From Candidatus Dadabacteria bacterium (GTDB lineage Bacteria > Desulfobacterota_D > UBA1144 > Nemesobacterales > Nemesobacteraceae), in assembly GCA_026709745.1 (NCBI GenBank), contig JAPOSJ010000125.1, positions 1-5,453 on the forward strand: a stretch of DNA of 5,453 nt. Direction: 5' to 3'. Under the pieces are notes generated by a model. That model made no database searches and had not been told where the DNA came from. It worked only from the letters and a program-made list of their open reading frames with translations. Position 1 is the stretch's first letter. The number at the start of each line of letters is the position of its first letter. The position numbers and the translations under genes are program-made. Positions 1 through 5,453 of this stretch are shown here, piece after piece.

Positions 1-1115
1 CCTACATTTTCCACAACAATTTTATCTCCCCGTTCCAGTTCGTTTATCAGTGTTTTTGCAATGATATCCGTTTGAAGACATAGGGGACCATATATTATTG
101 TATTTTTTAAATTTCTCCCCGAAGGTCTAAGCGGTCTTACGTCTTGGGAATTCCAGTACGAAGTGGGGAGGCTGTTTATTCCGGCATCAGTTGTTACTGT
201 CCTCTGGCCGTTTCGAAGTTTCCTTGAAGCCAAAACAGTAGTTATGAGAGAAACTGCATCTTTTACAATTGCCCTTCCGGGCTCCAAAAGCAGAACGGGT
301 CTATCTTCTCCGAATTCATGAATCAAGGGGTTCGTCACTTTGTTTACGTATGGGCTCAGCTCTTTTACTGAGGGAAATCCTCCACCAAGGTCAATATATT
401 TTATTTTAAAGCCAAGTTCTTTTTCTATTTTCTTTGCCAATCTTGAAATTTTTTTGGCAGCGATCTCATACATATCGGCGTTTTTGGGCCAGATAAGCTT
501 TATATTCCGGGCTGGTGTGTACTCCTGCTCTCCGCCCGACTCAACTATGTAGCTTGTCAGGTGTATATGAAGGCAGATGATGTTAAGAACCCCTGTCGCT
601 TCGCATAGTTTTGCTATTCTGAACGCTTCCCCGGTTTCAAGATTAAAACCAAACCTGTCAATTCTTTGATCTATTCCGACATCCGCATTGATTCTGATTC
701 CGATGTTCACGCATTTCTCAAGTTCTCCTGCGATATTAACAAGCAACCTTATTTCATTCTCATTATCAGCGTTTATCAGTCCCCCCTGCGAAACTGCGAT
801 GAGCAGGTCTTCTCTGGTTTTACCGGGGCCGTTAAAAATTATGGAACTACCCGGAACTCCCAGTTTTCTTGCTAGACGGTATTCAAATCCGGAAGCGACC
901 TCAGCCCATGCCTCCTCTTTGTGGATTATCTTCAGGATTCCAGAAAGATAGTTCGCCTTGTAGGCATAGGCGACTTCAGTGTTAGGGTATTTGTCGCGGA
1001 ACATTCTTCTGAATGTCCTGACATTGTTTTGAACTGTTTTGGCAGATAACAGAAACAAAGGACTTCCGTATCTTTCAACAAGTCTGTCAACGTATGCTGG
1101 TTCTAGTTTTTCCAT
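1..1115 (-). CDS. Diaminopimelate/ornithine decarboxylase-like PLP enzyme (fold III), C-terminus beyond window
   Basis: This gene is read from the ATG at 1115 to the window edge, giving 371 codons with no stop; the C-terminus is missing (family members are usually about 400-430 residues). The family decarboxylates D- or L-amino acids at the alpha carbon using PLP in a TIM barrel plus beta domain. Visible motifs, in order, are: Y-K-A-N with Schiff-base Lys53; the A-S-G-F-E region near 74-78; F-N-G-P-G-K near 94-99; H-I-H-L-T-S at 183-188 (family H-x-H-x-G-S); D-L-G-G-G-F at 242-247 for PLP phosphate; E-P-G-R at 278-281; and G-P-L-C-L-Q-T-D at 343-350, carrying the active-site Cys346 contributed across the dimer. 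In DAP decarboxylases the residue after that Cys is normally Glu (C-E-x-x-D), which reads the distal centre of DAP; here it is Leu347. I therefore infer a non-DAP substrate, as in siderophore or antibiotic decarboxylases of the SbnH/BtrK kind. It lies 16 nt downstream of the CBS-like gene, with no strong Shine-Dalgarno. Confidence 0.9.
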   Translation of the reverse strand, partial: MEKLEPAYVDRLVERYGSPLFLLSAKTVQNNVRTFRRMFRDKYPNTEVAYAYKANYLSGILKIIHKEEAWAEVASGFEYRLARKLGVPGSSIIFNGPGKTREDLLIAVSQGGLINADNENEIRLLVNIAGELEKCVNIGIRINADVGIDQRIDRFGFNLETGEAFRIAKLCEATGVLNIICLHIHLTSYIVESGGEQEYTPARNIKLIWPKNADMYEIAAKKISRLAKKIEKELGFKIKYIDLGGGFPSVKELSPYVNKVTNPLIHEFGEDRPVLLLEPGRAIVKDAVSLITTVLASRKLRNGQRTVTTDAGINSLPTSYWNSQDVRPLRPSGRNLKNTIIYGPLCLQTDIIAKTLINELERGDKIVVENV

Positions 1116-1131
1116 GACAGTACAGGTTCTG

Positions 1132-2100
1132 CTAAACGGTTAATTTTGAGATGTATTTGAGTCCTGTATCAGGTATTATGACCACGACGCAGCGATCTTT
1201 TTCAAGCCAGCCGCAGTAATCAATAGCCGCCGCGACAACGGCTCCCCCGGATCCGCCAGCGAACACTCCTTCTTTACTTATCAATTGGGTTACCGTCTGA
1301 TAGGAACGTTTGTCGCTTACCTGAACAACGTCATCAATAAAGTCCAAATCAAGAGTTCCGGGAATGAAGTTTTTTCCAATGCCTTCCACCTCAAAATTTC
1401 CGGCCTGCGGTACGATACCTTCCCTGTAGTATTCCCTGAATACAGAGCCAACCGGTTCCACTCCTATTATTTTCGTGCTGGGTTTTAATTCCTTAAGATA
1501 TTTTCCGACTCCGCTTATTGTGCCCCCTGTTCCTATACCACAAAACACCGCATCGACCTTTCCATTTGTCTGTTTCCATATCTCGGGGGCTATAGAGTGA
1601 TAATGCGATTCTGGGTTGAGTTTGTTGAAGTACTGATTGACATACAGGGCGCCCTTTTCCTCAGCGATTCTCTGAGCTACCTTGTAACAGCTTCTTTTGT
1701 CGCTCGGAGGCAACCCCCTCGGCGTGAGAACTACCTCGGCACCGAAAAGCCTGAGGGTCTTTATTTTTTCTTCACTTACGGTTTCAGGAATGGCAAACAG
1801 GCATCTGTAACCTTTAATAGCGCTAATCAACGCAAAGGAAAGTCCCATGTTTCCCGAGGTGGATTCGACTATCAGTTCCCCAGGTTCCAGCTTGCCGTTT
1901 TTTTCAGAGTTTTCCAGTATGTATCTTGCCACCCTGTCCTTTATACTTCCTGAAGGGTTGAAGAACTCGAGTTTGGCATAAAGACTCGGGATCCGACCAG
2001 AGCTAATGTTGCTTAACTCTATAAGCGGCGTTTTGCCTATTTGATCTAGTATGCCGCCTAGCGATCCCTTACCCTGTCTTTCAGTTTTCGAAGAATCCAT
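1132..2100 (-). CDS. Cystathionine beta-synthase / cysteine synthase-like PLP enzyme (fold II)
   Basis: Fold II enzymes of this family catalyse beta-replacement on serine, O-acetylserine or O-phosphoserine through an aminoacrylate intermediate. Visible motifs: I-G-K-T-P-L at 21-26; N-P-S-G-S-I-K-D-R with Schiff-base Lys54; the substrate loop T-S-G-N-M-G at 81-86; the phosphate loop G-T-G-G-T at 190-194; G-G-S-G-G-A at 282-287, with Ser284 positioned for the PLP pyridine nitrogen; and P-D-T-G at 310-313. The stretch N-P-E-S-H-Y (162-167) and E-G-I-G-K-N-F-I-P (239-247) resemble the CBS core more than CysK. There is no N-terminal haem region and no C-terminal CBS-domain pair, so it is a bare catalytic core of usual length. 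Met replaces the common Thr in the G-N-T-G motif, a position near the substrate. The ATG at 2100 overlaps the upstream gene by 43 nt; AGAG lies 4 nt before it and no later ATG fits. Alternatives are cysteine synthase or a 2,3-diaminopropionate-type synthase (SbnA-like); sequence alone does not settle the acceptor. Confidence 0.9.
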   Translation of the reverse strand: MDSSKTERQGKGSLGGILDQIGKTPLIELSNISSGRIPSLYAKLEFFNPSGSIKDRVARYILENSEKNGKLEPGELIVESTSGNMGLSFALISAIKGYRCLFAIPETVSEEKIKTLRLFGAEVVLTPRGLPPSDKRSCYKVAQRIAEEKGALYVNQYFNKLNPESHYHSIAPEIWKQTNGKVDAVFCGIGTGGTISGVGKYLKELKPSTKIIGVEPVGSVFREYYREGIVPQAGNFEVEGIGKNFIPGTLDLDFIDDVVQVSDKRSYQTVTQLISKEGVFAGGSGGAVVAAAIDYCGWLEKDRCVVVIIPDTGLKYISKLTV

Positions 2101-3455
2101 TCTGCTCTTTTATTTGGCTTCTGCTCAAAAAAACTTATCACGCTTTCCGTGTAAATACCTGTTCTGGCTTCCTTTATGGCTTCACCGAGCGAATCTTCGA
2201 ATCTTTTCAGTGCTCGCTGATCGGAATGCGAGAAGTTCAGCCTGACATAGTCGGTAGCGCCGCTGTCCCCAAGACCGTCACCCGGGTATACAGCTATATT
2301 TCTTTTGAAAAGAGAGACTGTCAGTTCCTGTGCCGTTACACCTGTGCCGCTTACGTCTATCACCATGGAAAATCCGTAACTCGGTTCAACGGGTATTTTT
2401 ATTCCCGGAGTACGGGAAACGACGTTTTTTATGAAGTGATAGTTTCTACGGATAATTTTCTCGGTGCGGGCTATATAGTCTGTGTCCCCAAGTGCGGCTA
2501 GCGCTCCGTACTGAGCGATCAGATTAGTATTAAGGCGTGTAATGGAGACTTTCGTCCTGAGACACGCCTTCATGATGTCCGGATGTCCGGCGAGAAACCC
2601 AATGCGAACGGCAGCCATTCCGTATCCATGCGAGACGCTGTAGATAGAGATGACATTGTCGGTGTTTGTATCCTTCCAGAGCGAACTCATGGGGAAATGT
2701 TCGCTGTGGGGATCGATTCTGTGCGTGTTGTGGGTTATATCATTCATTATTATGATGTCGTTGTCTCTGGCGATCTCGATCAGTGAAACCAACTCTTGTT
2801 TTTTCTGTACTGTGCCGAATGGGTTTATCGGATCGCAGACTATTATTATTTTCGTTTTTTCCGAAAGTAGCTTTTCGATTTCAAGTGGGTCAAGCCTGAA
2901 TTTGTTATCAGAATCAAGCGTTGTTTTTACTGGCACTCCCCCTGCCATCAGAATTGCCGATTCGAAATGAAAGTAGCCAGGATCAGTGATTATGATTTCA
3001 TCCCCGGGATCCGTAAACGAGTTAAGTACATAGGAGATACCTGCCTGTGCCCCTTCGGTCCCTATTACTTCAAAGTTGCCGTCTCTTCTGCGTTTGAACA
3101 CGTGTTCGGCGCATAAGTCCCTGAGAGGGGTTATGAGATCAGGAGAGTAGGGGTTTATGTTGGAGGACGACGTCTGTTCTCTCATTTCCCGGACTGCACT
3201 TTGAGGAGGGCCACAGTGACAGAGCATCCAGCCAAAATCTGCCCACTTCTCCGGATCAAGATCAATTCTGCCGTCTGTATATATTCGGGAAGGATCCATG
3301 CCCAGAATATTTATTGCATCCCGGTAAGTCATATAGTTCCACATTCCATGTGGGCTTCGGGCAACGGAATCCAGTTTTTTGGATTTTATTCTATCAAGCA
3401 GCGGCAGTGTTTCCGATTCCAACTGCCAGCCAAGTACAAACCGTTTTTGGTTCAA
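2058..3455 (-). CDS. Aminotransferase class I/II-fold protein with catalytic Lys replaced by His
   Basis: The whole chain follows the fold I aspartate-aminotransferase pattern: an N-terminal C-G-P-P-Q segment (81-85, the usual G-x-P), N-P-Y-S-P near 101-105, the phosphate-side E-G-A-Q-A at 134-138, D-P-G-Y at 158-161, N-P-F-G-T at 211-215 (Asn211 equals Asn194 of pig AAT), Asp239 (equals Asp222, pyridine nitrogen), Arg284 (equals Arg266, phosphate) and Arg405 (equals Arg386, substrate carboxylate). The block at 272-286 reads S-V-S-H-G-Y-G then R-I-G, where the family has S-x-S-K; His276 (codon CAT at 2630-2628) therefore sits at the Schiff-base lysine. The residue matching the PLP O3' tyrosine (Tyr225) also appears to be His242. 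The protein cannot form a normal internal aldimine at that position, so plain transamination is doubtful. The start is TTG at 3455, directly after an in-frame TAA, with GGAG 8 nt upstream; no ATG occurs before codon 38. About 40 extra residues follow the usual C-terminal domain. The fold is certain, the activity unknown. Confidence 0.92.
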   Translation of the reverse strand: MNQKRFVLGWQLESETLPLLDRIKSKKLDSVARSPHGMWNYMTYRDAINILGMDPSRIYTDGRIDLDPEKWADFGWMLCHCGPPQSAVREMREQTSSSNINPYSPDLITPLRDLCAEHVFKRRRDGNFEVIGTEGAQAGISYVLNSFTDPGDEIIITDPGYFHFESAILMAGGVPVKTTLDSDNKFRLDPLEIEKLLSEKTKIIIVCDPINPFGTVQKKQELVSLIEIARDNDIIIMNDITHNTHRIDPHSEHFPMSSLWKDTNTDNVISIYSVSHGYGMAAVRIGFLAGHPDIMKACLRTKVSITRLNTNLIAQYGALAALGDTDYIARTEKIIRRNYHFIKNVVSRTPGIKIPVEPSYGFSMVIDVSGTGVTAQELTVSLFKRNIAVYPGDGLGDSGATDYVRLNFSHSDQRALKRFEDSLGEAIKEARTGIYTESVISFFEQKPNKRAEWILRKLKDRVRDR

Positions 3456-3463
3456 TTATGCGA

Positions 3464-3467
3464 CTCC
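3464..3467 (-). promoter_or_regulatory. Ribosome binding site supporting a TTG start
   Basis: GGAG on the minus strand lies 8 nt before the TTG at 3455. This is the clearest Shine-Dalgarno in the window. It decides the start of the aminotransferase-like gene, because TTG is the first codon after an in-frame TAA stop and the first ATG comes 37 codons later, inside conserved sequence. Confidence 0.65.
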
Positions 3468-3500
3468 GAATTCAATATTATTTGGAAAACACTTGTTATA

Positions 3501-4343
3501 TTACTTACCTGTCATCATTACAACGGCATATATATTATAAGGATCCATCACGATTTCAGGATCCCTGAATCCTGCTTCTTCCGCCCAGCCGATAATTTTT
3601 TCCGCCGGTCGAAGGTGCCAGACGCACTTTTCCCCGTGCTGGTTGCGGAGAGCTCTGGCTATTAACTCTATCTGTGGGTTCTGAGTCTGGACGTTAAAAA
3701 GGATAGCTTTGGGACAAAGAATTTTCCCGATATTAAGCAAGTGAGTACGCACTATCGCATCGTCGTGTATGATTCCATAAAGGCCAACTTCAATTAAAAG
3801 ATCAGGCTTGGGTTCTATCTGTCTGAGATTCTTGGTGTCAAGAGCGTCTCCTCGGCGGAAACTTACTTTATCTCCCACACCAAGTTCATCAGCGATTTTC
3901 CTGCTCTCGCGAAGAGAAGATTCCGCTATATCACAGAGTAGAACTTTTAACTTATGATCGGAGGACGATTTGAGGATTTCATAGATGTAGTCTGCTTTGC
4001 CTGAGGCGAGGTCCACTATGAAAGTCGGCTTCTTAACACTTTCACGCAGATACCGATCTATCATGTTAATCTGTATCTGTTTTATCGATCTGAAAGCCTT
4101 GCACGTAACCTGATCCAGAAACATTCTGTCGAGGAGCGGACCGATACCGAACTTGCCCCGCGCCTTGTTATCGTAGATGTAATTCATGATAATTCCGGAG
4201 TCAAACCCGTAAGTGAATCCCGTGTTAATTCCGCATGACAATCTCCCGAACGTTCTGAGAAAGGCACCGAAAAAGCTGTAGTACAGGTTTTTCGCAGAAT
4301 AAGGAGACAGGGGTTTTAGAAGCTGTTCAATTTTTTGAGACAT
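3501..4343 (-). CDS. Class I SAM-dependent methyltransferase, PF12147-type, stand-alone
   Basis: A Rossmann-like methyltransferase of 280 residues. The SAM-binding motif I is I-V-D-L-A-S-G-K-A at 109-117 (family V-x-D-x-G-x-G). An acidic residue ends strand 2 (C-D-I-A-E, Asp138), and D166 follows in R-R-G-D-A. Two regions match what I recall of Pfam Methyltransf_20 (PF12147): the N-terminal G-F-T-Y-G-F-D-S-G with Y-I-Y-D-N-K-A-R-G (42-63), and the C-terminal Q-x-x-N-P-Q-I-E-L-I-A-R-A-L (220-232) followed by E-E-A-G-F. In many bacteria this domain is the C-terminal half of a fusion with an alpha/beta hydrolase; here it stands alone with about 100 residues before motif I. The substrate is unknown, and a lipid or amine acceptor is only a guess. 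The ATG overlaps the preceding helical-protein gene by 17 nt in another frame, suggesting translational coupling, and no convincing Shine-Dalgarno is seen. The next gene begins 45 nt downstream of its stop. Confidence 0.9.
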   Translation of the reverse strand: MSQKIEQLLKPLSPYSAKNLYYSFFGAFLRTFGRLSCGINTGFTYGFDSGIIMNYIYDNKARGKFGIGPLLDRMFLDQVTCKAFRSIKQIQINMIDRYLRESVKKPTFIVDLASGKADYIYEILKSSSDHKLKVLLCDIAESSLRESRKIADELGVGDKVSFRRGDALDTKNLRQIEPKPDLLIEVGLYGIIHDDAIVRTHLLNIGKILCPKAILFNVQTQNPQIELIARALRNQHGEKCVWHLRPAEKIIGWAEEAGFRDPEIVMDPYNIYAVVMMTGK

Positions 4344-4911
4344 TATGGAGTGAATACCAGATTATTTCTTGCTCTTCTCTTTCGGTGTATTTATCTTCGG
4401 CTAAGGTCTTTATGGCTTCCGCGTGGTTTTTTTTTGAATTGCTGTCGGTCTGCGACCGGAAATATCCGCGAAGCATCAATAAATGATCTTCGACATCTTT
4501 TTTCACCTCGAGCAGAATTTTTTGGCTTCTGGGGTCGGCAACGCTTATGTAAATTTCCAGAAGTTTCCTGAAGTGCACGAGTGAGCCCAGTGCATAGGAG
4601 AGAAAGGAATACGGGTCTGTATAGGTGTCGAGAATGTCGTAGATTTCCTGTCCGATTTCAGGAGGTTTGTATAATTGGGGATTCTGTCCAAGTTCTTTTG
4701 CCCTGTCGGAAAAAAGTTTTGAATGCTTTGCGTTATCGGCAACTATTCTTGAGACGATAATCTTGGTTTCAATGCAGTCAACCGAGGCAAGCTTGGCACC
4801 GAACAGATTAACCCATGAGAGCATACCGTAGGTGTGCCTGCTGAGCGCTTTACCCAGATTTTCAGGAACTGAAAGAATTTGCTTTAATTTCTCGGGGTTT
4901 CTTATACTCAT
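4327..4911 (-). CDS. Small all-helical protein, possibly ferritin-like or diiron-oxidase-like
   Basis: I do not recognise this 194-residue protein by name. Its composition predicts four long amphipathic helices (about 17-43, 47-75, 100-126 and 127-152) plus a charged C-terminal tail rich in Lys and Glu, without signal peptide or membrane segment. That layout resembles ferritin-like or haem-oxygenase-like bundles. The usual E-x-x-H iron motifs are not present as such. Instead helices 2 and 4 each carry D-x-x-x-H (Asp59/His63 and Asp139/His143), and helices 1 and 3 carry His26 and His113. This spacing could form a metal site, or the protein could be a metal-free relative; I infer only a possible bundle. 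The gene begins with ATG at 4911, 28 nt after the FdrA-like stop, with a weak ribosome site, and its end overlaps the methyltransferase start by 17 nt, so the two are probably produced together. Confidence 0.8.
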   Translation of the reverse strand: MSIRNPEKLKQILSVPENLGKALSRHTYGMLSWVNLFGAKLASVDCIETKIIVSRIVADNAKHSKLFSDRAKELGQNPQLYKPPEIGQEIYDILDTYTDPYSFLSYALGSLVHFRKLLEIYISVADPRSQKILLEVKKDVEDHLLMLRGYFRSQTDSNSKKNHAEAIKTLAEDKYTEREEQEIIWYSLHNVSKN

Positions 4912-4939
4912 TGAGTCTTTACTCGGCGTAGGGTCAAAA

Positions 4940-5395
4940 TCACACCATTTTCTTTAAAAGATTTACGAGTTTTTTGTTTCCTTTTGCGGGTACTTTCCAC
5001 TCTACATGCCTTACCTCGATTCCTTGAGCTACAAGGGACTCGCCGAATATCTCAAGGCCCACGTTGACAACTCTTGGCTGTTCATCAAGGATGTTTGGTG
5101 CTTGGGGAGGTGCCAGCGAATCATCTGATAATAGCAGCGTTTCTATTCTGTCAATTGTCTGTCTAGCAAGCTCCTTTGATTCCGCTTCAACAATGATTAC
5201 CAGATCGCTTCCCTTTATTTTTTCGATTTCAGGATTCAGTAGTCCAGAAGAATTCAGAGCGTATTTGGCCTTATCTGTAGCCATAACTGCGAAAGCGCTC
5301 TTTATCCCTTCAGCCTCGCTAGCGGTTTTCGAAATACGCATAAGACGCAGGGAATCATAGTAGACGTTTTTTCTGATTTTGAATTCAATAGCCAA
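4940..5395 (-). CDS. Short FdrA/AllF N-terminal-like protein with a YlbE/AllG-like tail
   Basis: Residues 6-71 match the beginning of FdrA (AllF): the run Y-Y-D-S-L-R-L-M near 12-19, then V-M-A-T near 37-40, a Gly-containing stretch near 51, and S-D-L-V-I-I-V-E at 63-70. After a Pro-rich linker (about 95-107) residues 108-139 (V-V-N-V-G-L-E-I-F, then H-V-E-W-K-V-P) resemble the N-terminus of YlbE/AllG-type DUF1116 proteins. FdrA itself is much longer and contains a succinyl-CoA-synthetase-like body, which is absent here. In E. coli AllF, AllG and AllH together form oxamate carbamoyltransferase; here there is no AllH-like gene or carbamate kinase in view, so oxamate metabolism cannot be claimed. 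The start is uncertain: TTG at 5395 immediately follows an in-frame TAA and lacks a visible Shine-Dalgarno, yet the domain begins within a few residues and the first ATG is codon 19, so a start near 5395 is required. Its stop is 28 nt from the next gene. Confidence 0.8.
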   Translation of the reverse strand: MAIEFKIRKNVYYDSLRLMRISKTASEAEGIKSAFAVMATDKAKYALNSSGLLNPEIEKIKGSDLVIIVEAESKELARQTIDRIETLLLSDDSLAPPQAPNILDEQPRVVNVGLEIFGESLVAQGIEVRHVEWKVPAKGNKKLVNLLKKMV

Positions 5396-5453
5396 TTACG
5401 GTGGTAAAGCCGTAGCCGTCCCGGCGGGGATGGGTGGCGATGCAGCGTTGACG
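5385..5453 (-). CDS. Possible C-terminal end of an upstream gene, 22 codons visible
   Basis: From the right edge one frame stays open for 22 codons and ends in TGA at 5387-5385, 11 nt inside the FdrA-like gene. The tail includes T-H-P-R-R-D-G-Y-G-F-T-T and is not recognised. An overlap of this size would fit the operon-like packing and could supply coupled translation for the weak TTG start at 5395. However, the other two minus-strand frames are also open across most of this short, GC-rich stretch, one ending at TAA 5398-5396, so coding status and frame cannot be decided from 69 bases. Confidence 0.25.
   Translation of the reverse strand, partial: RQRCIATHPRRDGYGFTTVIGY

Noticed and set aside
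666..951. Two overlapping plus-strand frames
   Set aside because: Both are antisense to the decarboxylase between its early and central motifs and look like shadows.
1597..1953. Plus-strand open frame of 118 codons
   Set aside because: Antisense to the conserved core of the CBS-like gene, with no recognisable motif; a shadow of the coding strand.
2058..2100. The 43-nt overlap as a sign of a later start for the CBS-like gene
   Set aside because: No ATG, GTG or TTG occurs between 2100 and the first conserved residues, and a weak AGAG precedes the ATG, so the long overlap is kept.
2058..3455. Reading the aminotransferase-like gene as a pseudogene because the lysine is lost
   Set aside because: The frame is intact over 465 codons, most other PLP-pocket residues are conserved, and it has the best ribosome site in the window; decay would not spare these selectively.
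3201..3665. Plus-strand open frame of 154 codons
   Set aside because: It lies antisense to the aminotransferase start and the methyltransferase end, both strongly supported by motifs. Its translation shows no recognisable domain and it crosses the intergenic gap.
4913..4924. Small inverted repeat GAGT/ACTC before the helical-protein gene
   Set aside because: A four-base stem with a four-base loop and no T-run is too weak to call a terminator or regulator.

Overview
The window is one densely packed, single-strand gene array. All credible genes lie on the minus strand and are read from the right edge (5453) to the left edge (1), where the last gene is cut by the window. Spacing is operon-like throughout: an 11-nt overlap (possible), then a 28-nt gap, a 17-nt overlap, a 45-nt gap, a 43-nt overlap and a 16-nt gap. 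I see no internal promoter, terminator, RNA gene, CRISPR array or insertion sequence, and no gene-free stretch longer than about 60 bases. Gene density, the overlaps, and two genes whose first possible start is TTG point to a bacterium. The genes look moderate in GC by eye. The lineage cannot be fixed from this sequence.

In transcription order the window holds: (a) a GC-rich 55-base edge that may be the tail of an upstream gene; (b) a 151-residue protein combining an FdrA/AllF-like N-terminal region with a segment resembling the start of YlbE/AllG; (c) a 194-residue all-helical protein, possibly of the ferritin-like type but without canonical ligand motifs; (d) a 280-residue SAM-dependent methyltransferase of the PF12147 type; (e) a 465-residue class I/II aminotransferase-fold protein in which the Schiff-base lysine is replaced by histidine; (f) a 322-residue cystathionine beta-synthase/cysteine synthase-like enzyme; (g) a diaminopimelate/ornithine decarboxylase-like enzyme, 371 codons visible.

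The main point of interest is e-f-g. Three consecutive genes represent three unrelated PLP folds: fold I (aminotransferase), fold II (tryptophan synthase beta/CBS) and fold III (alanine racemase/DAP decarboxylase). The fold I member has lost the internal-aldimine lysine while keeping most of its other cofactor-binding residues. The fold III member lacks the substrate-reading glutamate of true DAP decarboxylases. My inference is a specialised amino-acid or amine-derived metabolite pathway: a beta-replacement enzyme makes an amino-acid conjugate, a decarboxylase trims it, an atypical PLP protein acts on it or on a partner, and a methyltransferase and perhaps a metal-dependent helical protein tailor the product. 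No substrate can be named from the sequence alone, and the order of steps is speculative.
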